This document shows positions 25,385-34,557 of a stretch of DNA of 41,213 nucleotides, one piece after another. This DNA is from Winogradskyella sp. (GTDB lineage Bacteria; Bacteroidota; Bacteroidia; Flavobacteriales; Flavobacteriaceae): NCBI RefSeq assembly GCF_028289625.1, contig NZ_JANQOM010000081.1, positions 1 through 41,213 on the forward strand, given 5' to 3'. The number at the start of each line of letters is the position of its first letter. The stretch's first letter is position 1. The position numbers and the translations under genes were made by a program. The notes under the pieces are model-generated. The model made no database searches, had not been told where the DNA came from, and was given only the letters and a program-made list of their open reading frames with translations.

Positions 25385-25747
25385 ATGACAACAAAAGAAA
25401 TCGCAGAAAAGCTGGTCAATTATTGTCGAAACCATCAAGATGAAGAGGCATACCAAGAATTATATAGTCCAGAGATTACAAGTATAGAAATGCAAGAACC
25501 AATGAAAGAAGTTCACGGTTTTGAGGGCATCCAAAAAAAGGGGCAATGGTGGAATGAAAATTTTGAGGTCCATGGTGTTGAGGTGTCCGATCCTTTAGTA
25601 GGCGACAATCACTTTTCGGTAAGATTTTGGATGGATACTACGCACAAACCTAGTGGTCAACGCTCACAAATGAGTGAAATAGCTGTTTACGAAGTTAAAG
25701 ATGGCAAAATCTTGAAAGAACAGTTTTTCTATGATATTCAGCAATAG
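25385..25747 (+). CDS. SnoaL-like / nuclear transport factor 2-fold protein
   Basis: A 120-residue cytoplasmic protein with no signal peptide. The layout IAEKLVNYCRNHQDEEAYQE, then LYSPEITSIEM, then GFEGIQKKGQWWNENFEVHG, and C-terminal beta-strands (HFSVRFWMD, SEIAVYEVKDGKILKEQFFY) matches the SnoaL-like NTF2 fold, a cone-shaped pocket protein. Many members are uncharacterised small-molecule-binding or isomerase-like proteins. No catalytic assignment is possible here. A hairpin lies just downstream. Confidence 0.85.
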   Translation: MTTKEIAEKLVNYCRNHQDEEAYQELYSPEITSIEMQEPMKEVHGFEGIQKKGQWWNENFEVHGVEVSDPLVGDNHFSVRFWMDTTHKPSGQRSQMSEIAVYEVKDGKILKEQFFYDIQQ

Positions 25748-25775
25748 GATAGCAGTTACATAAAGTTTATAAAAC

Positions 25776-25808
25776 AAAGCTCATTATTTTTAAAATATTG
25801 AGCTTTTT
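25776..25808 (+). terminator. Intrinsic terminator after the SnoaL-like gene
   Basis: AAAGCTCA (25776-25783) pairs with TGAGCTTT (25799-25806), followed by T-rich sequence. It is directly upstream of the lipB promoter region. Confidence 0.65.
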
Positions 25809-25852
25809 GTTTTGAGCCACTGAATTTAGAATTTTTCATCTTCAATTTATCG

Positions 25853-25860
25853 TAACTTTG
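25853..25860 (+). promoter_or_regulatory. Bacteroidota -7 box immediately before lipB
   Basis: TAACTTTG is an exact TAnnTTTG and lies only four bases before the lipB ATG at 25865, so the transcript should start at or next to the initiation codon. There is no clear TTG 19-21 bp upstream. Confidence 0.5.
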
Positions 25861-25864
25861 CAGT

Positions 25865-26566
25865 ATGAACAAGACCATAAAAATTGAGGACCTCGGAACC
25901 AAGGATTTTAAGGCCACATGGGATTATCAAGAGAAACTTTTCAAGGCAATTTTAGATACTAAAATCAAAAATAGGCGGGAAGCGGCTAATTTAAAAACGA
26001 ATAACCATTTTCTCTTTGTTGAGCATCCTCATGTATATACCTTGGGCAAAAGTGGCGACTTGTCTAATCTTTTACTTTCTGAGGAACAATTAACTGAGAA
26101 AGGCGCCACATTTTACAAGATTAATAGAGGAGGTGATATCACTTATCATGGGCCTGGACAAATCGTAGGTTATCCCATTTTAGACTTGGATAACTTCTTT
26201 ACTGATATACATAAGTACCTAAGATTTTTAGAAGAAATCATAATTCTTACATTGGCAGAATACGGATTAAAAACTGAAAGAAGTCCTGGCGAGACAGGTG
26301 TATGGTTAGATGTAGGTACACCATTTGCACGTAAGATTTGTGCTATGGGAGTTAGAGCCAGTCGTTGGGTAACTATGCATGGTTTTGCTTTGAATGTGAA
26401 TGCAGATTTGGGCTATTTTGATAATATCATTCCTTGTGGTATTAGAGGCAAAGCAGTCACCTCTTTAAATAATGAATTAGGTGTTGAGAAGGTTGATGAA
26501 ACTGAAGTTAAAGAAAAGCTCTTAAAACATTTTAAAACGCTTTTTGAAGCGGAATTAGCTCAATAA
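25865..26566 (+). CDS. lipB: Lipoyl(octanoyl) transferase
   Basis: This enzyme transfers octanoyl from octanoyl-ACP to the lipoyl domains of pyruvate and 2-oxoglutarate dehydrogenases and the glycine cleavage H protein, the first step of lipoate assembly; LipA then inserts sulfur. The 233-residue length is usual. It carries [18 protein letters not shown] at 88-105, Lys157 in ARKICAMGV and the catalytic Cys191 in IPCGI, with HGFALNVN between. The promoter box is only 4 bases from the ATG. No lipA is nearby. Confidence 0.98.
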   Translation: MNKTIKIEDLGTKDFKATWDYQEKLFKAILDTKIKNRREAANLKTNNHFLFVEHPHVYTLGKSGDLSNLLLSEEQLTEKGATFYKINRGGDITYHGPGQIVGYPILDLDNFFTDIHKYLRFLEEIIILTLAEYGLKTERSPGETGVWLDVGTPFARKICAMGVRASRWVTMHGFALNVNADLGYFDNIIPCGIRGKAVTSLNNELGVEKVDETEVKEKLLKHFKTLFEAELAQ

Positions 26567-26606
26567 TTATGCACTTAATTAGGATGTTTATATACACTGA
26601 TAATTA

Positions 26607-26634
26607 GAAAACGCCAAAATTAATTGGCGTTTTC
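26607..26634. terminator. Bidirectional intrinsic terminator between lipB and the OmpA-family gene
   Basis: GAAAACGCCAA (26607-26617) and TTGGCGTTTTC (26624-26634) form an 11-bp stem with a 6-nt loop. Confidence 0.85.
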
Positions 26635-26664
26635 AGATTTAGGGACTTCGAGATTTGGTTACCG

Positions 26665-28209
26665 TTATATTTTTATAAATTCGACACGTCTGTTTTGAGC
26701 TTTTCCATCAGTAGTGTTATTATCTCCTATAGGTTGTGTTTCTCCTTTGCCATCTGTTGTTAAACGATCTTCAGAGATGCTATAAATATTTACTAGGGCC
26801 TCTTTCACAGCGTTGGCTCTATCCTTAGATAGTGCTAAATTAGCGTCGTCAGGGCCATCAGAGTCTGTGTGGCCAATGATATTTAATTTTAAGCTTTTGT
26901 CTTGCAATAAGACTTGTGAAATTTGTCTTATAATTCCAAGGGATCTCGGTTGAATATTCGCAGAACCAGAATCGAATAAAATACCATTTGTTGAAATCCG
27001 ACCCTCAGCCATAAGCTTACGTCTCAAATCTACACCTCCTTCGGCAACCTTTAGGTTAGAAATAAACAGACGATCTGCACCATCTTTCATTCCCAAAAGA
27101 TTGAACTTAATATTGGTTAAAGCCTTATCAGGTGCAATAAATTGTGGGATATCGATATATTTTTTTTGATTTATCCATAGCCTAAACCGTCTCTTGTTTA
27201 CGGCAATTGAGATATGGGGTTTGTTTAAAATGGCCTGTCTTATATCTGTATTAAGTGTAGAATTAATTAGAGTTTCCCTATTTATCTTGTTATTGACCCT
27301 AATATTAAAAGCACCATATTGACCTAATGGGAGTTCTGCACTAGCCCTGTTAATACCTTCTTTGAATTTATCATTATCGTCGAGAGTAATTCTTAATCTT
27401 GCTGTTGAAGACGTTTTTTTATCCACAACGGCTAATAGATCAAACTCAATGGTGTATTCCTCAGGTAAAGCTTGTGGTAACAGCGGTAGGAATTGAATGC
27501 CAAAACCACCCTTTAATTCAAACCATTTGCCTTCCACATTTCCTACAGTTACAACTTCGCCAGTGCCATTAGTATTCCATTTGCTAGGAAAATCGCCCAC
27601 AAAATCCTGTGAAAAATCATCAAAATAAATAAGCTTATCACCAGGAACAAAATCGAACTTGCTATAAACTTCTAAATTATCTGAAATATTTGAAGGGATT
27701 TCTTCAGTGTTACTTTCCCTGCCGTCCTCATCATCGGTTTTATTTGATGGCTTCGCTGTCTCTTCGGTATTAGTGTCAGAGTTATTTTCTTCATCTTCTT
27801 TTGATTCTCTTTCGCGTTGCCCTAACAATAATTCTTTGGCGGTCTTTATACTATACTTCAAAGCTTTTTTCGCTTTGTTCATTTGTAAAGTAGCCTTCCC
27901 TTGTTTTAGTACTCCAACGCCATCAAGGTCGTTTAAAATATCTGGGGCACTTTCACTTAAAGCAGTCATTTCATCCAAGGCTTCTTCAAGCACATCGATG
28001 TCATTATCATCTAAAGAGGTTCCTGCCGCAGCGTAGCCATCATATTTGTAAACTTTATCATAGAGATCAAAAGATTCTTGTACAAATCTATCAACACTAG
28101 CAACTCCAACACGATTTTTGGGACGCTTTATGCGCTTAGTCTGTGCTTCAACTGTCGGGGAAATAAAAAGTACAATAAGAAATGTTAGGAGAATTTTTGA
28201 GATATTCAT
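26665..28209 (-). CDS. OmpA-family outer-membrane-associated protein with internal jelly-roll-like region
   Basis: A 514-residue exported protein (signal 1-22, ending TVEAQ). After a short basic stretch comes a helical region (about 37-130), then an acidic, Ser/Thr/Asn-rich linker (about 131-176), then a beta-rich domain (about 185-385) with FDDFSQDFVGDFPSKWN and LRITLDD-like strands resembling a LamG/concanavalin or 3-keto-disaccharide hydrolase fold. The C-terminus (about 405-514) is an OmpA peptidoglycan-binding domain with FDSGSANIQ, IIGHTDSDGPD, NLALSKDRANAVKEAL and QNRRVEF. It probably tethers the outer envelope to peptidoglycan while displaying the jelly-roll domain. The middle-domain identity is uncertain. 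Confidence 0.88.
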   Translation of the reverse strand: MNISKILLTFLIVLFISPTVEAQTKRIKRPKNRVGVASVDRFVQESFDLYDKVYKYDGYAAAGTSLDDNDIDVLEEALDEMTALSESAPDILNDLDGVGVLKQGKATLQMNKAKKALKYSIKTAKELLLGQRERESKEDEENNSDTNTEETAKPSNKTDDEDGRESNTEEIPSNISDNLEVYSKFDFVPGDKLIYFDDFSQDFVGDFPSKWNTNGTGEVVTVGNVEGKWFELKGGFGIQFLPLLPQALPEEYTIEFDLLAVVDKKTSSTARLRITLDDNDKFKEGINRASAELPLGQYGAFNIRVNNKINRETLINSTLNTDIRQAILNKPHISIAVNKRRFRLWINQKKYIDIPQFIAPDKALTNIKFNLLGMKDGADRLFISNLKVAEGGVDLRRKLMAEGRISTNGILFDSGSANIQPRSLGIIRQISQVLLQDKSLKLNIIGHTDSDGPDDANLALSKDRANAVKEALVNIYSISEDRLTTDGKGETQPIGDNNTTDGKAQNRRVEFIKI

Positions 28210-28290
28210 TTTAAGTAATTGATTAATAGCTGACTAAAATTAATAATAACTATTGAATCTAAAAAATGAAATGTATAATTAACTTAGAAT

Positions 28291-30654
28291 TTAGTATAAC
28301 TTGTAAACGATTATGGTTTTTTCGTCGGCTTGTGTTATAAGCTCTAAACCTTTTTCCTTATCTAGCTTTTGTAACTCAGCAGCAGACATTCCGAAGACTG
28401 GAAAGTTAGAAATTGATTTTGCCTGACTGTCAAATAAGTAGATTTTTTTAGATTGTAAATCCGTGGTGGTTACATAGATTTTATCATTAAGATAAAAAAT
28501 TCTAGGTTTGGTATAATCACCATAATCCAAGTCGATGCTTCTCGATTTTATGTTCAACTTATTCTCAGACATAGAGACTAAGGTCTTACTTGTTGATACA
28601 ACATTGTGCTCCTCAGTGAGGTTAAGGTTTTTGGTACTTAAATTGCCTTTTGTATCTACTTGTATTAATTGCCCTAAAGTATTTGTTGAGGTAAATTTAT
28701 TTTTATAGAGGTATAACTCGTTTTCAGAAAAACGAATCTTATCCTTAACATCGATTCGAGTACGACCTTGGCGATCGAGAATCATTAGATGGTCTCCGGT
28801 GGCAAAAGCAATATAATCTTTATTGCCTATTCTAAAATGTTTTGGTTGAGTTGAAATGTCGGAGCCATTACTTTTGTAGTTGAATCCATTCACAGATTTC
28901 CCCTTGCCGTCATACATCAATAGATTTTTACCCTGTGTTACTAATAACCTAAAGTTTTTGCGCTTATCATAGTCAAAAACTGAAAGCGGTTGTGTAATTA
29001 CGTCATTAAACTTATGAGGAAATGGAGAAACATCATTTCCATTTCTATCCAATACATAAAGACGCTTAGAAGTAACAAAAGCTAGTTGTAACCTCCCGTT
29101 TTTATACATATCGATTTGCTCTATTTTCCCGAGGACTTTTCCTTGTAATTGCTTTTTCCATAGGATATTGCCTGAACTAGAAATAAGGTAAAGCATATTA
29201 TCTACATCTTGCACAACGATATCGTGAGCTCTGGTGATATGGTTTTTTACTGTTTGAGGGGATAAAATTATTGGCGCATCAATTGACACGGTAAACGTTT
29301 CTGATACTGAATTAGTAGTTGTTCTTTTATTGAATTCTTTAATGGTACCATTAATATGGGCATAGTTGTTTTCGTATATATATTGCACCACATTAGCATC
29401 GTATCGTTTTATATCTCTGTCTAAGATTTTTGATAAAGCTTGGTTGTTTTTAAAAATAAGCATAGAAGCTTCGTCACTTATATCTTGACTGATATTTTTA
29501 AAAGCATTTGAGTTAGCAATAGTAGTCTTGCTTAACATTGCAGAAATTATAGATTTTAGATTTTCAATTGAATCAGAAAATATTATGAAATCATCATATT
29601 CTAAAAAGTACTGGGCATTTTTAAACGTAACAAATGGTTGCAGTCGCGATTCAAAAAACTGAGGGTTGCCAAATTTGTAAATATCAATATCTCTATAGGT
29701 CTCAACATATTCTTTTTCTTCAATAGTTTCTAAGACAATACCAGCATCTAGAGAATGAAGAATTAGAGCATCATCGATAAGCGCAACTTCATTGGTATAG
29801 TTTAAAAAAGTTTGAGAACTATCAGTTTCTGATTGTTTAAGCTCGTTAAGATTTTTATTGAAAATTGAAAAATCATCATAAGCAATACTTAACAATGATT
29901 TTGTTTTTGAAGGCGCAATACTTAAAGAGTTCGTTTTTTGAGGGATGGTGTTTTTAAAGCAATCAATATAATGTGTAATAGAATCTCCAGAAGTAATAAT
30001 ACCATTGTACTTGATGTTTTTTTCAGAAAAGTTCAAGTCGAGCACTGTATAATTATTACCTGTATTACCATAAAATTCGGATAACAAAAGTTTTGAATTG
30101 TCAGGGGAATCTGTTTTAAATACCAAAGAAGCTGTAGACTCACTATCTGTAGTTTCTATTAAACCAGTTAGTTCTTGATTTTCATTTTTTGTTTCTAATG
30201 TTTTTAATACTTCTAGATTGTTTGATGCAGCAAAAAAATTATCAAGAACTTTATGATAAAAAACTGATGAGTCAATTTGGGTTTTATTAATATCTAGATT
30301 TACTAAGGTTTCGGAAATGTGATTTGTAATAGAATCGATAACAAACAACGAAGAATCGTTTTCCGTTAAAACCAAATAATCAGAACTCGATTTGTCTAAA
30401 AAAGCAACATAAACTTGCTTGGTTGTATTGAGATTTTCTAATAGCGTAGAAGACGCTTTTAACTCCTTATTATATACACCAGGTAAAATACTATGATTTT
30501 TTATACTCTTTGTAAAGTCATTAAGGTCATTTATTAAGATAACTGAATTTGTTTTTGATGGAAGGAATTGGTTGGCTGATTTTATATTGTCATAATTCTT
30601 TTGACATGATACAATAATCAATAACAAAACCAATAAAAAACTAAATCGCTTCAT
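28291..30654 (-). CDS. Large lipoprotein, DUF3352-like N-terminal half and propeller-like C-terminal half
   Basis: A 787-residue lipoprotein (SFLLVLLLIIVSC, Cys17). The N-terminal 440 residues contain two similar alpha/beta segments with the pattern of DUF3352-type domains (phrases such as DYLVLTENDSSLFVIDSITN and FIIFSDSIENLKSIISAML). The C-terminal 330 residues repeat short strands ending in D-x-x-G-N/K (ISSSGNILWKK, LDRNGNDVSPF, YDGKGKSVNGF, LDRQGRTRID, VDTKGNLS), which looks like a PQQ/WD-type beta-propeller. It follows rnhB with a 30-bp gap and is probably its operon partner. Function is unknown; domain calls rest on visual pattern. Confidence 0.65.
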   Translation of the reverse strand: MKRFSFLLVLLLIIVSCQKNYDNIKSANQFLPSKTNSVILINDLNDFTKSIKNHSILPGVYNKELKASSTLLENLNTTKQVYVAFLDKSSSDYLVLTENDSSLFVIDSITNHISETLVNLDINKTQIDSSVFYHKVLDNFFAASNNLEVLKTLETKNENQELTGLIETTDSESTASLVFKTDSPDNSKLLLSEFYGNTGNNYTVLDLNFSEKNIKYNGIITSGDSITHYIDCFKNTIPQKTNSLSIAPSKTKSLLSIAYDDFSIFNKNLNELKQSETDSSQTFLNYTNEVALIDDALILHSLDAGIVLETIEEKEYVETYRDIDIYKFGNPQFFESRLQPFVTFKNAQYFLEYDDFIIFSDSIENLKSIISAMLSKTTIANSNAFKNISQDISDEASMLIFKNNQALSKILDRDIKRYDANVVQYIYENNYAHINGTIKEFNKRTTTNSVSETFTVSIDAPIILSPQTVKNHITRAHDIVVQDVDNMLYLISSSGNILWKKQLQGKVLGKIEQIDMYKNGRLQLAFVTSKRLYVLDRNGNDVSPFPHKFNDVITQPLSVFDYDKRKNFRLLVTQGKNLLMYDGKGKSVNGFNYKSNGSDISTQPKHFRIGNKDYIAFATGDHLMILDRQGRTRIDVKDKIRFSENELYLYKNKFTSTNTLGQLIQVDTKGNLSTKNLNLTEEHNVVSTSKTLVSMSENKLNIKSRSIDLDYGDYTKPRIFYLNDKIYVTTTDLQSKKIYLFDSQAKSISNFPVFGMSAAELQKLDKEKGLELITQADEKTIIVYKLY

Positions 30655-30684
30655 TGAGGTGGGTATATGTGCAAATATAAAAAG

Positions 30685-31287
30685 TTATAGGTCCAAACGG
30701 TACTGCTCTGGTAATAATCTAAATGATTTTCTATGGTATTTTGTAATACCATATTTTTCAATAGCGGCTCGGTGCTCTTTAGTTGGGTAACCTTTATTTT
30801 GTTTCCAATTATACATTGGGAATTCCTGATGGATTTTTTCCATGTATGTATCTCTGTAGGTTTTAGCTAAGATTGATGCAGCAGCAATACTAAGATATTT
30901 ACCATCTCCTTTAATTATGGTTTCGTGTGGAATGTTCTTATAAGGCTTAAACTTATTGCCATCTACAATTATGAAATTGGGAACAACTTCAAGTTGTGAG
31001 ATAGATTCGTGCATAGCCTTTATGGACGCATTCAAAATATTGATGTTGTCAATTTCGTTTTCAGAAATGTGTCCTACAGCAAAACATAGGGATTCATTTT
31101 CAATTATAGATTTTAAATAAGTTCTTTTTTTCTCTGAGAGTTGTTTTGAGTCATTTAAAATGGTATTACAATAATCAGGTGGTAAAATAACAGCTGCGGC
31201 AGTTACTGGACCTGCCAAACAACCTCTACCAGCTTCATCTGTGCCACACTCAAAATCAAAGGAAGAAAATTGCGTTCTTAATGCCAA
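30685..31287 (-). CDS. rnhB: Ribonuclease HII
   Basis: This enzyme degrades RNA in RNA-DNA hybrids and nicks at misincorporated ribonucleotides. The 200-residue length is typical. It shows [20 protein letters not shown] near residues 13-32, which contains the catalytic Asp-Glu pair, [10 protein letters not shown], the FIIVDGNKF strand with a further acidic residue, [21 protein letters not shown], and NKGYPTKEH. No ATG is available in frame: the codon upstream of the visible start is ATT and the one before that is a stop, so initiation at TTG (31285-31287) is the best choice. A -7 box lies 18 bases upstream. Confidence 0.96.
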   Translation of the reverse strand: MALRTQFSSFDFECGTDEAGRGCLAGPVTAAAVILPPDYCNTILNDSKQLSEKKRTYLKSIIENESLCFAVGHISENEIDNINILNASIKAMHESISQLEVVPNFIIVDGNKFKPYKNIPHETIIKGDGKYLSIAAASILAKTYRDTYMEKIHQEFPMYNWKQNKGYPTKEHRAAIEKYGITKYHRKSFRLLPEQYRLDL

Positions 31288-31305
31288 AATTTAGATTTGT
31301 TTAAA

Positions 31306-31313
31306 CAAAGTTA
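31306..31313 (-). promoter_or_regulatory. Bacteroidota -7 box upstream of rnhB
   Basis: The minus strand reads TAACTTTG, an exact TAnnTTTG, giving a leader of about 12-15 nt before the TTG start. No good -33 box at standard spacing. Confidence 0.45.
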
Positions 31314-31404
31314 AAATTTTAACGCAACCCTTTTACGGTTTTTACATCTAAGGGATAAGTTATAACTAAGAAATTTGGTGAAAACCAAACTTTAAATTTT
31401 GTCA

Positions 31405-31414
31405 ACGAATTCGT
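31405..31414. repeat. Palindrome upstream of the SusC promoter
   Basis: ACGAATTCGT is a perfect 10-bp palindrome, 31 bp upstream of the -33 box of the SusC gene, and preceded by a small hairpin TTTGGT-GAAA-ACCAAA at 31374-31389. Possible operator; not recognised as a known site. Confidence 0.25.
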
Positions 31415-31445
31415 AAAAAGGTTAACATTTTTTTAGTAAAAACAC

Positions 31446-31476
31446 TTGTTTATTTAATATTTAATTAAGATGTTTG
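31446..31476 (+). promoter_or_regulatory. Promoter of the SusC/SusD operon
   Basis: TTG at 31446-31448, 20 bp, then GATGTTTG at 31469-31476. This matches the Bacteroidota -33/-7 arrangement with one mismatch in TAnnTTTG, and the expected start site lies about 22 nt before the ATG at 31505. Confidence 0.6.
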
Positions 31477-31504
31477 CAACTAGACTAACTCAAATAATTG
31501 TTTT

Positions 31505-34500
31505 ATGAAATTAAAGTTAACATGGTTATTAACGCTTTTTATGGCGTTTGTGATGCAATTTTCTTTTGCACAAGAGAAAACAGTCACAGGTACAGTTACA
31601 ACAGCATCGGACGGACTCCCGCTTCCGGGCGCTAACGTAATTGTCAAAGGTACCCAAAGAGGTGCGCAAACAGATTTTGATGGTAACTACACCATCAGGG
31701 TCAATTCCGGGGATATTTTAGAAATTTCCTATGTAGGAATGAAAACTACCGAAGTAACGATTGGCTCTAGTAACACATATAATGTGACATTAGAATTAGA
31801 TAATGCTTTGGAAGAGGTTGTTGTAACGGGTTATGCCACTTTTGCAAAAGAAAAATCGACTATTGCTGTTTCAAAAGTGACAAACGAAACCATTGAGAAC
31901 AGACCTAATGCTAGTTTGGTTCAAACACTAACAGGTCAAGTTGCAGGTTTGGATATTGTGACAAGCTCAGGACAACCTGGTGCAAATTCACTAGTGCAGT
32001 TAAGAGGTGTCAATTCCATAAATGGTAATACTGAACCTTTATTTTTATTAGATGGGGTTCCTATTAACGAAGATAACTTTAGGTCTTTAAATCCTAATGA
32101 TATCGCTTCTGTTGATATATTAAAGGATGCTGGTGCAACAGCAATTTATGGAAACAGAGGTGCAAATGGTGTAATTTTGATAACTACAAGGCAAGGGTCT
32201 AGAGATTCTAGTTTGAGGGTTAATTACACTGGTATAGTGAGTTACGCTTCTTTACAAGATAACGACTACAACTTAGGTAACACCAGAGAAATACTAGAAT
32301 TGGAAAGAACCTTTGGTAGAGGTCGTGGTGCTGGTCAAGGAAACGGAGCTCAAACAGGTGGTAACGTTTTATTTCCAGGAACAGGTACTCCGCTTACAGA
32401 TGCTGAGATTGCCCAAGAGAGAGAATTCGATTGGTTAAACTTCTTCTTTAGAACAGGTGTAACGGAAAATCATACAATTACATTACAAAGTGGTTCGCAA
32501 AATTTGTCTCAGTTTACATCACTTGGTTATTTCAACCAAGAAGGTATTTTACAGGAAAGTAATCTGCAGCGTTTCAATTTAAGAAATAATCTAAACGGAA
32601 GCTCAAGCGATGGTAAATTTAACTATAGCACTTCAATTAATATTAATTATGCTAAAGATAATAGCTTAACAGGTGTTGGTGGTAATGGTGTAAATCAAAA
32701 TCCACTCTTTGGTGCTATTTCTTCGTTACCTTTTTTAGTGCCTGAAGATTTACCAACGAGTCAGCAGTTAGCTAATGATTTCTTTTTGGATTATGCACCA
32801 TATTATATTATAGATAATTTAGCTACCAGAACTAGGCTAGATGAAGAACTTAAATTAATAGCAGGTTTAACTACCAGTTACGCAATTACAGACGACATCA
32901 CTGCTTCATTCAGAACTGGGGTTGATTATCAAAATGTTACCTTATTGAGTTCTCAAGACCCTATCTCAAGAAACCAGTTGCGTTTTAACCCTGCAGTAGA
33001 TGGTTTTGCTGTGCAACAATCAGATAGACAGATGTCATTTAACGCTACTACTTCGTTAAATTGGAATAAGCAATTTGGAAAGCACACTGTTGGTGTGGGA
33101 GCATACACAGAATATTTTAAAGCGCACAGACGATTTTTTGGCTTTACGGCAAATGGGCTAGATCCTGCAACTTTTGTGCCACAAGATGGCGCAGGATTTT
33201 TACCTGACACCACAGATGATGATGCAAGGGTAGATACCGTTAATGCTATTAAGAGAGATGCAGGTCTATTCTCGTATTTTGGAACTCTTGATTACGATTT
33301 TGATTCAAAATACGGTTTAAATGCAACGGTAAGACGTGATGCCTCCTATCGTTTTGCAACAACAAATCGTTGGGGTACCTTTTGGTCTGTAGCGGGGCGT
33401 TGGAATATTTCTAATGAAGCTTTTATGGATGATTCTATATTTCAGACTTTGAAATTAAGAGGTTCATATGGTGTAACAGGTAACCAAAGAATTACGGGTA
33501 ATACGTATTGGTCTGGTGGTGATTTGCCATTCAGTTTCTTTGGGACAATTCAAGGCTATGGTGGTAATGATGCCATAGCATTAACACAAATAGGTAATGA
33601 TACTTTACGCTGGGAAGAGGTTACTCAGACCAATGTTGGTGTTGACTTTGCCGTTTTAGACTCTAGGTTGCGAGGTTCTTTTGATTATTATTGGAAAGAA
33701 ACTGATGGTTTATTCCAGGATACACCTATCTCTGGGGTAAATGCACAATTTAGAGTTGATTCTAATATCGGTATATTACGTAATGAAGGTTTTGATCTTA
33801 CTCTAAATTATGATGTGGTTAGAAGTAAAGACTTGCTAGTTAATGTTGGAGTTGTTGCTAATTACAACCAGACAGAGCTTGATGAATTACCTTCTGATAA
33901 TGGTATTATAGAAACCATTGGAAGGAACGGGGGGATACTTAACGAATATTTTATAGTTAGGTATGCAGGTGTCAATCCTGCGAACGGAAATCTATTATTT
34001 TTAGACGGCAACGGTGACTTAACGGAAAATCCAAATCCTGATACGGATAGAGTTTGGAATGGCAAAAATAATATACCAGATTGGATTGGTAGTTTTAATA
34101 TAAATGTCGATTATAAAGGTTGGTTTTTACAATCACAATTTCAGTTTGAAGAAGGGCGTTACCAATTTGATAATGATTATGCCAGACTTATGAATAGAGA
34201 TGTTATAGGTGACTTTAGAGTATCAAATGATTTAGCCAGAGCTTGGACACCAGATAATAGAATCACAGATGTGCCAGCTTTAAATGCAACCAACATTCAG
34301 TTTGCAAGTGATCGTTTTTTATCACCCATGTCTTTTATAAGATTACGTTTTTTATCGATTGGTTACAATTTTTCTCAATCAATTCTTGAAGATACAGGGA
34401 TAGCAAATTTGAGGTTATTCGTTAATGGTGAGAATTTATTTACCCTCACGGAATTTAGAGGTTTTGATGTTGCTTCCAGACTTCAGGGTCTAGAATTCCC

Positions 34501-34543
34501 AACTCCTCGAATCATTTCTTTTGGAATAGAAATAGGAATTTAA
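31505..34543 (+). CDS. SusC/RagA-type TonB-dependent outer-membrane transporter
   Basis: A 1012-residue outer-membrane transporter with a signal peptide (cleavage near FAQ, 21-23). A CarboxypepD_reg-like N-terminal domain (about 25-102) with TDFDGNYTI is followed by a short TonB-box-like EEVVVTGYAT at 103-112, the plug (about 120-232) with LFLLDGVPIN, then YGNRGANGVILITTRQG, and a C-terminal beta-barrel whose last strand ends ISFGIEIGI. It forms a lidded import complex with the SusD-like lipoprotein encoded 14 bp downstream. SusCD pairs take up glycans or peptides; the substrate is not visible, though the nearby subtilase suggests peptides. Confidence 0.97.
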   Translation: MKLKLTWLLTLFMAFVMQFSFAQEKTVTGTVTTASDGLPLPGANVIVKGTQRGAQTDFDGNYTIRVNSGDILEISYVGMKTTEVTIGSSNTYNVTLELDNALEEVVVTGYATFAKEKSTIAVSKVTNETIENRPNASLVQTLTGQVAGLDIVTSSGQPGANSLVQLRGVNSINGNTEPLFLLDGVPINEDNFRSLNPNDIASVDILKDAGATAIYGNRGANGVILITTRQGSRDSSLRVNYTGIVSYASLQDNDYNLGNTREILELERTFGRGRGAGQGNGAQTGGNVLFPGTGTPLTDAEIAQEREFDWLNFFFRTGVTENHTITLQSGSQNLSQFTSLGYFNQEGILQESNLQRFNLRNNLNGSSSDGKFNYSTSININYAKDNSLTGVGGNGVNQNPLFGAISSLPFLVPEDLPTSQQLANDFFLDYAPYYIIDNLATRTRLDEELKLIAGLTTSYAITDDITASFRTGVDYQNVTLLSSQDPISRNQLRFNPAVDGFAVQQSDRQMSFNATTSLNWNKQFGKHTVGVGAYTEYFKAHRRFFGFTANGLDPATFVPQDGAGFLPDTTDDDARVDTVNAIKRDAGLFSYFGTLDYDFDSKYGLNATVRRDASYRFATTNRWGTFWSVAGRWNISNEAFMDDSIFQTLKLRGSYGVTGNQRITGNTYWSGGDLPFSFFGTIQGYGGNDAIALTQIGNDTLRWEEVTQTNVGVDFAVLDSRLRGSFDYYWKETDGLFQDTPISGVNAQFRVDSNIGILRNEGFDLTLNYDVVRSKDLLVNVGVVANYNQTELDELPSDNGIIETIGRNGGILNEYFIVRYAGVNPANGNLLFLDGNGDLTENPNPDTDRVWNGKNNIPDWIGSFNINVDYKGWFLQSQFQFEEGRYQFDNDYARLMNRDVIGDFRVSNDLARAWTPDNRITDVPALNATNIQFASDRFLSPMSFIRLRFLSIGYNFSQSILEDTGIANLRLFVNGENLFTLTEFRGFDVASRLQGLEFPTPRIISFGIEIGI

Positions 34544-34557
34544 AAAAAAATTATATT

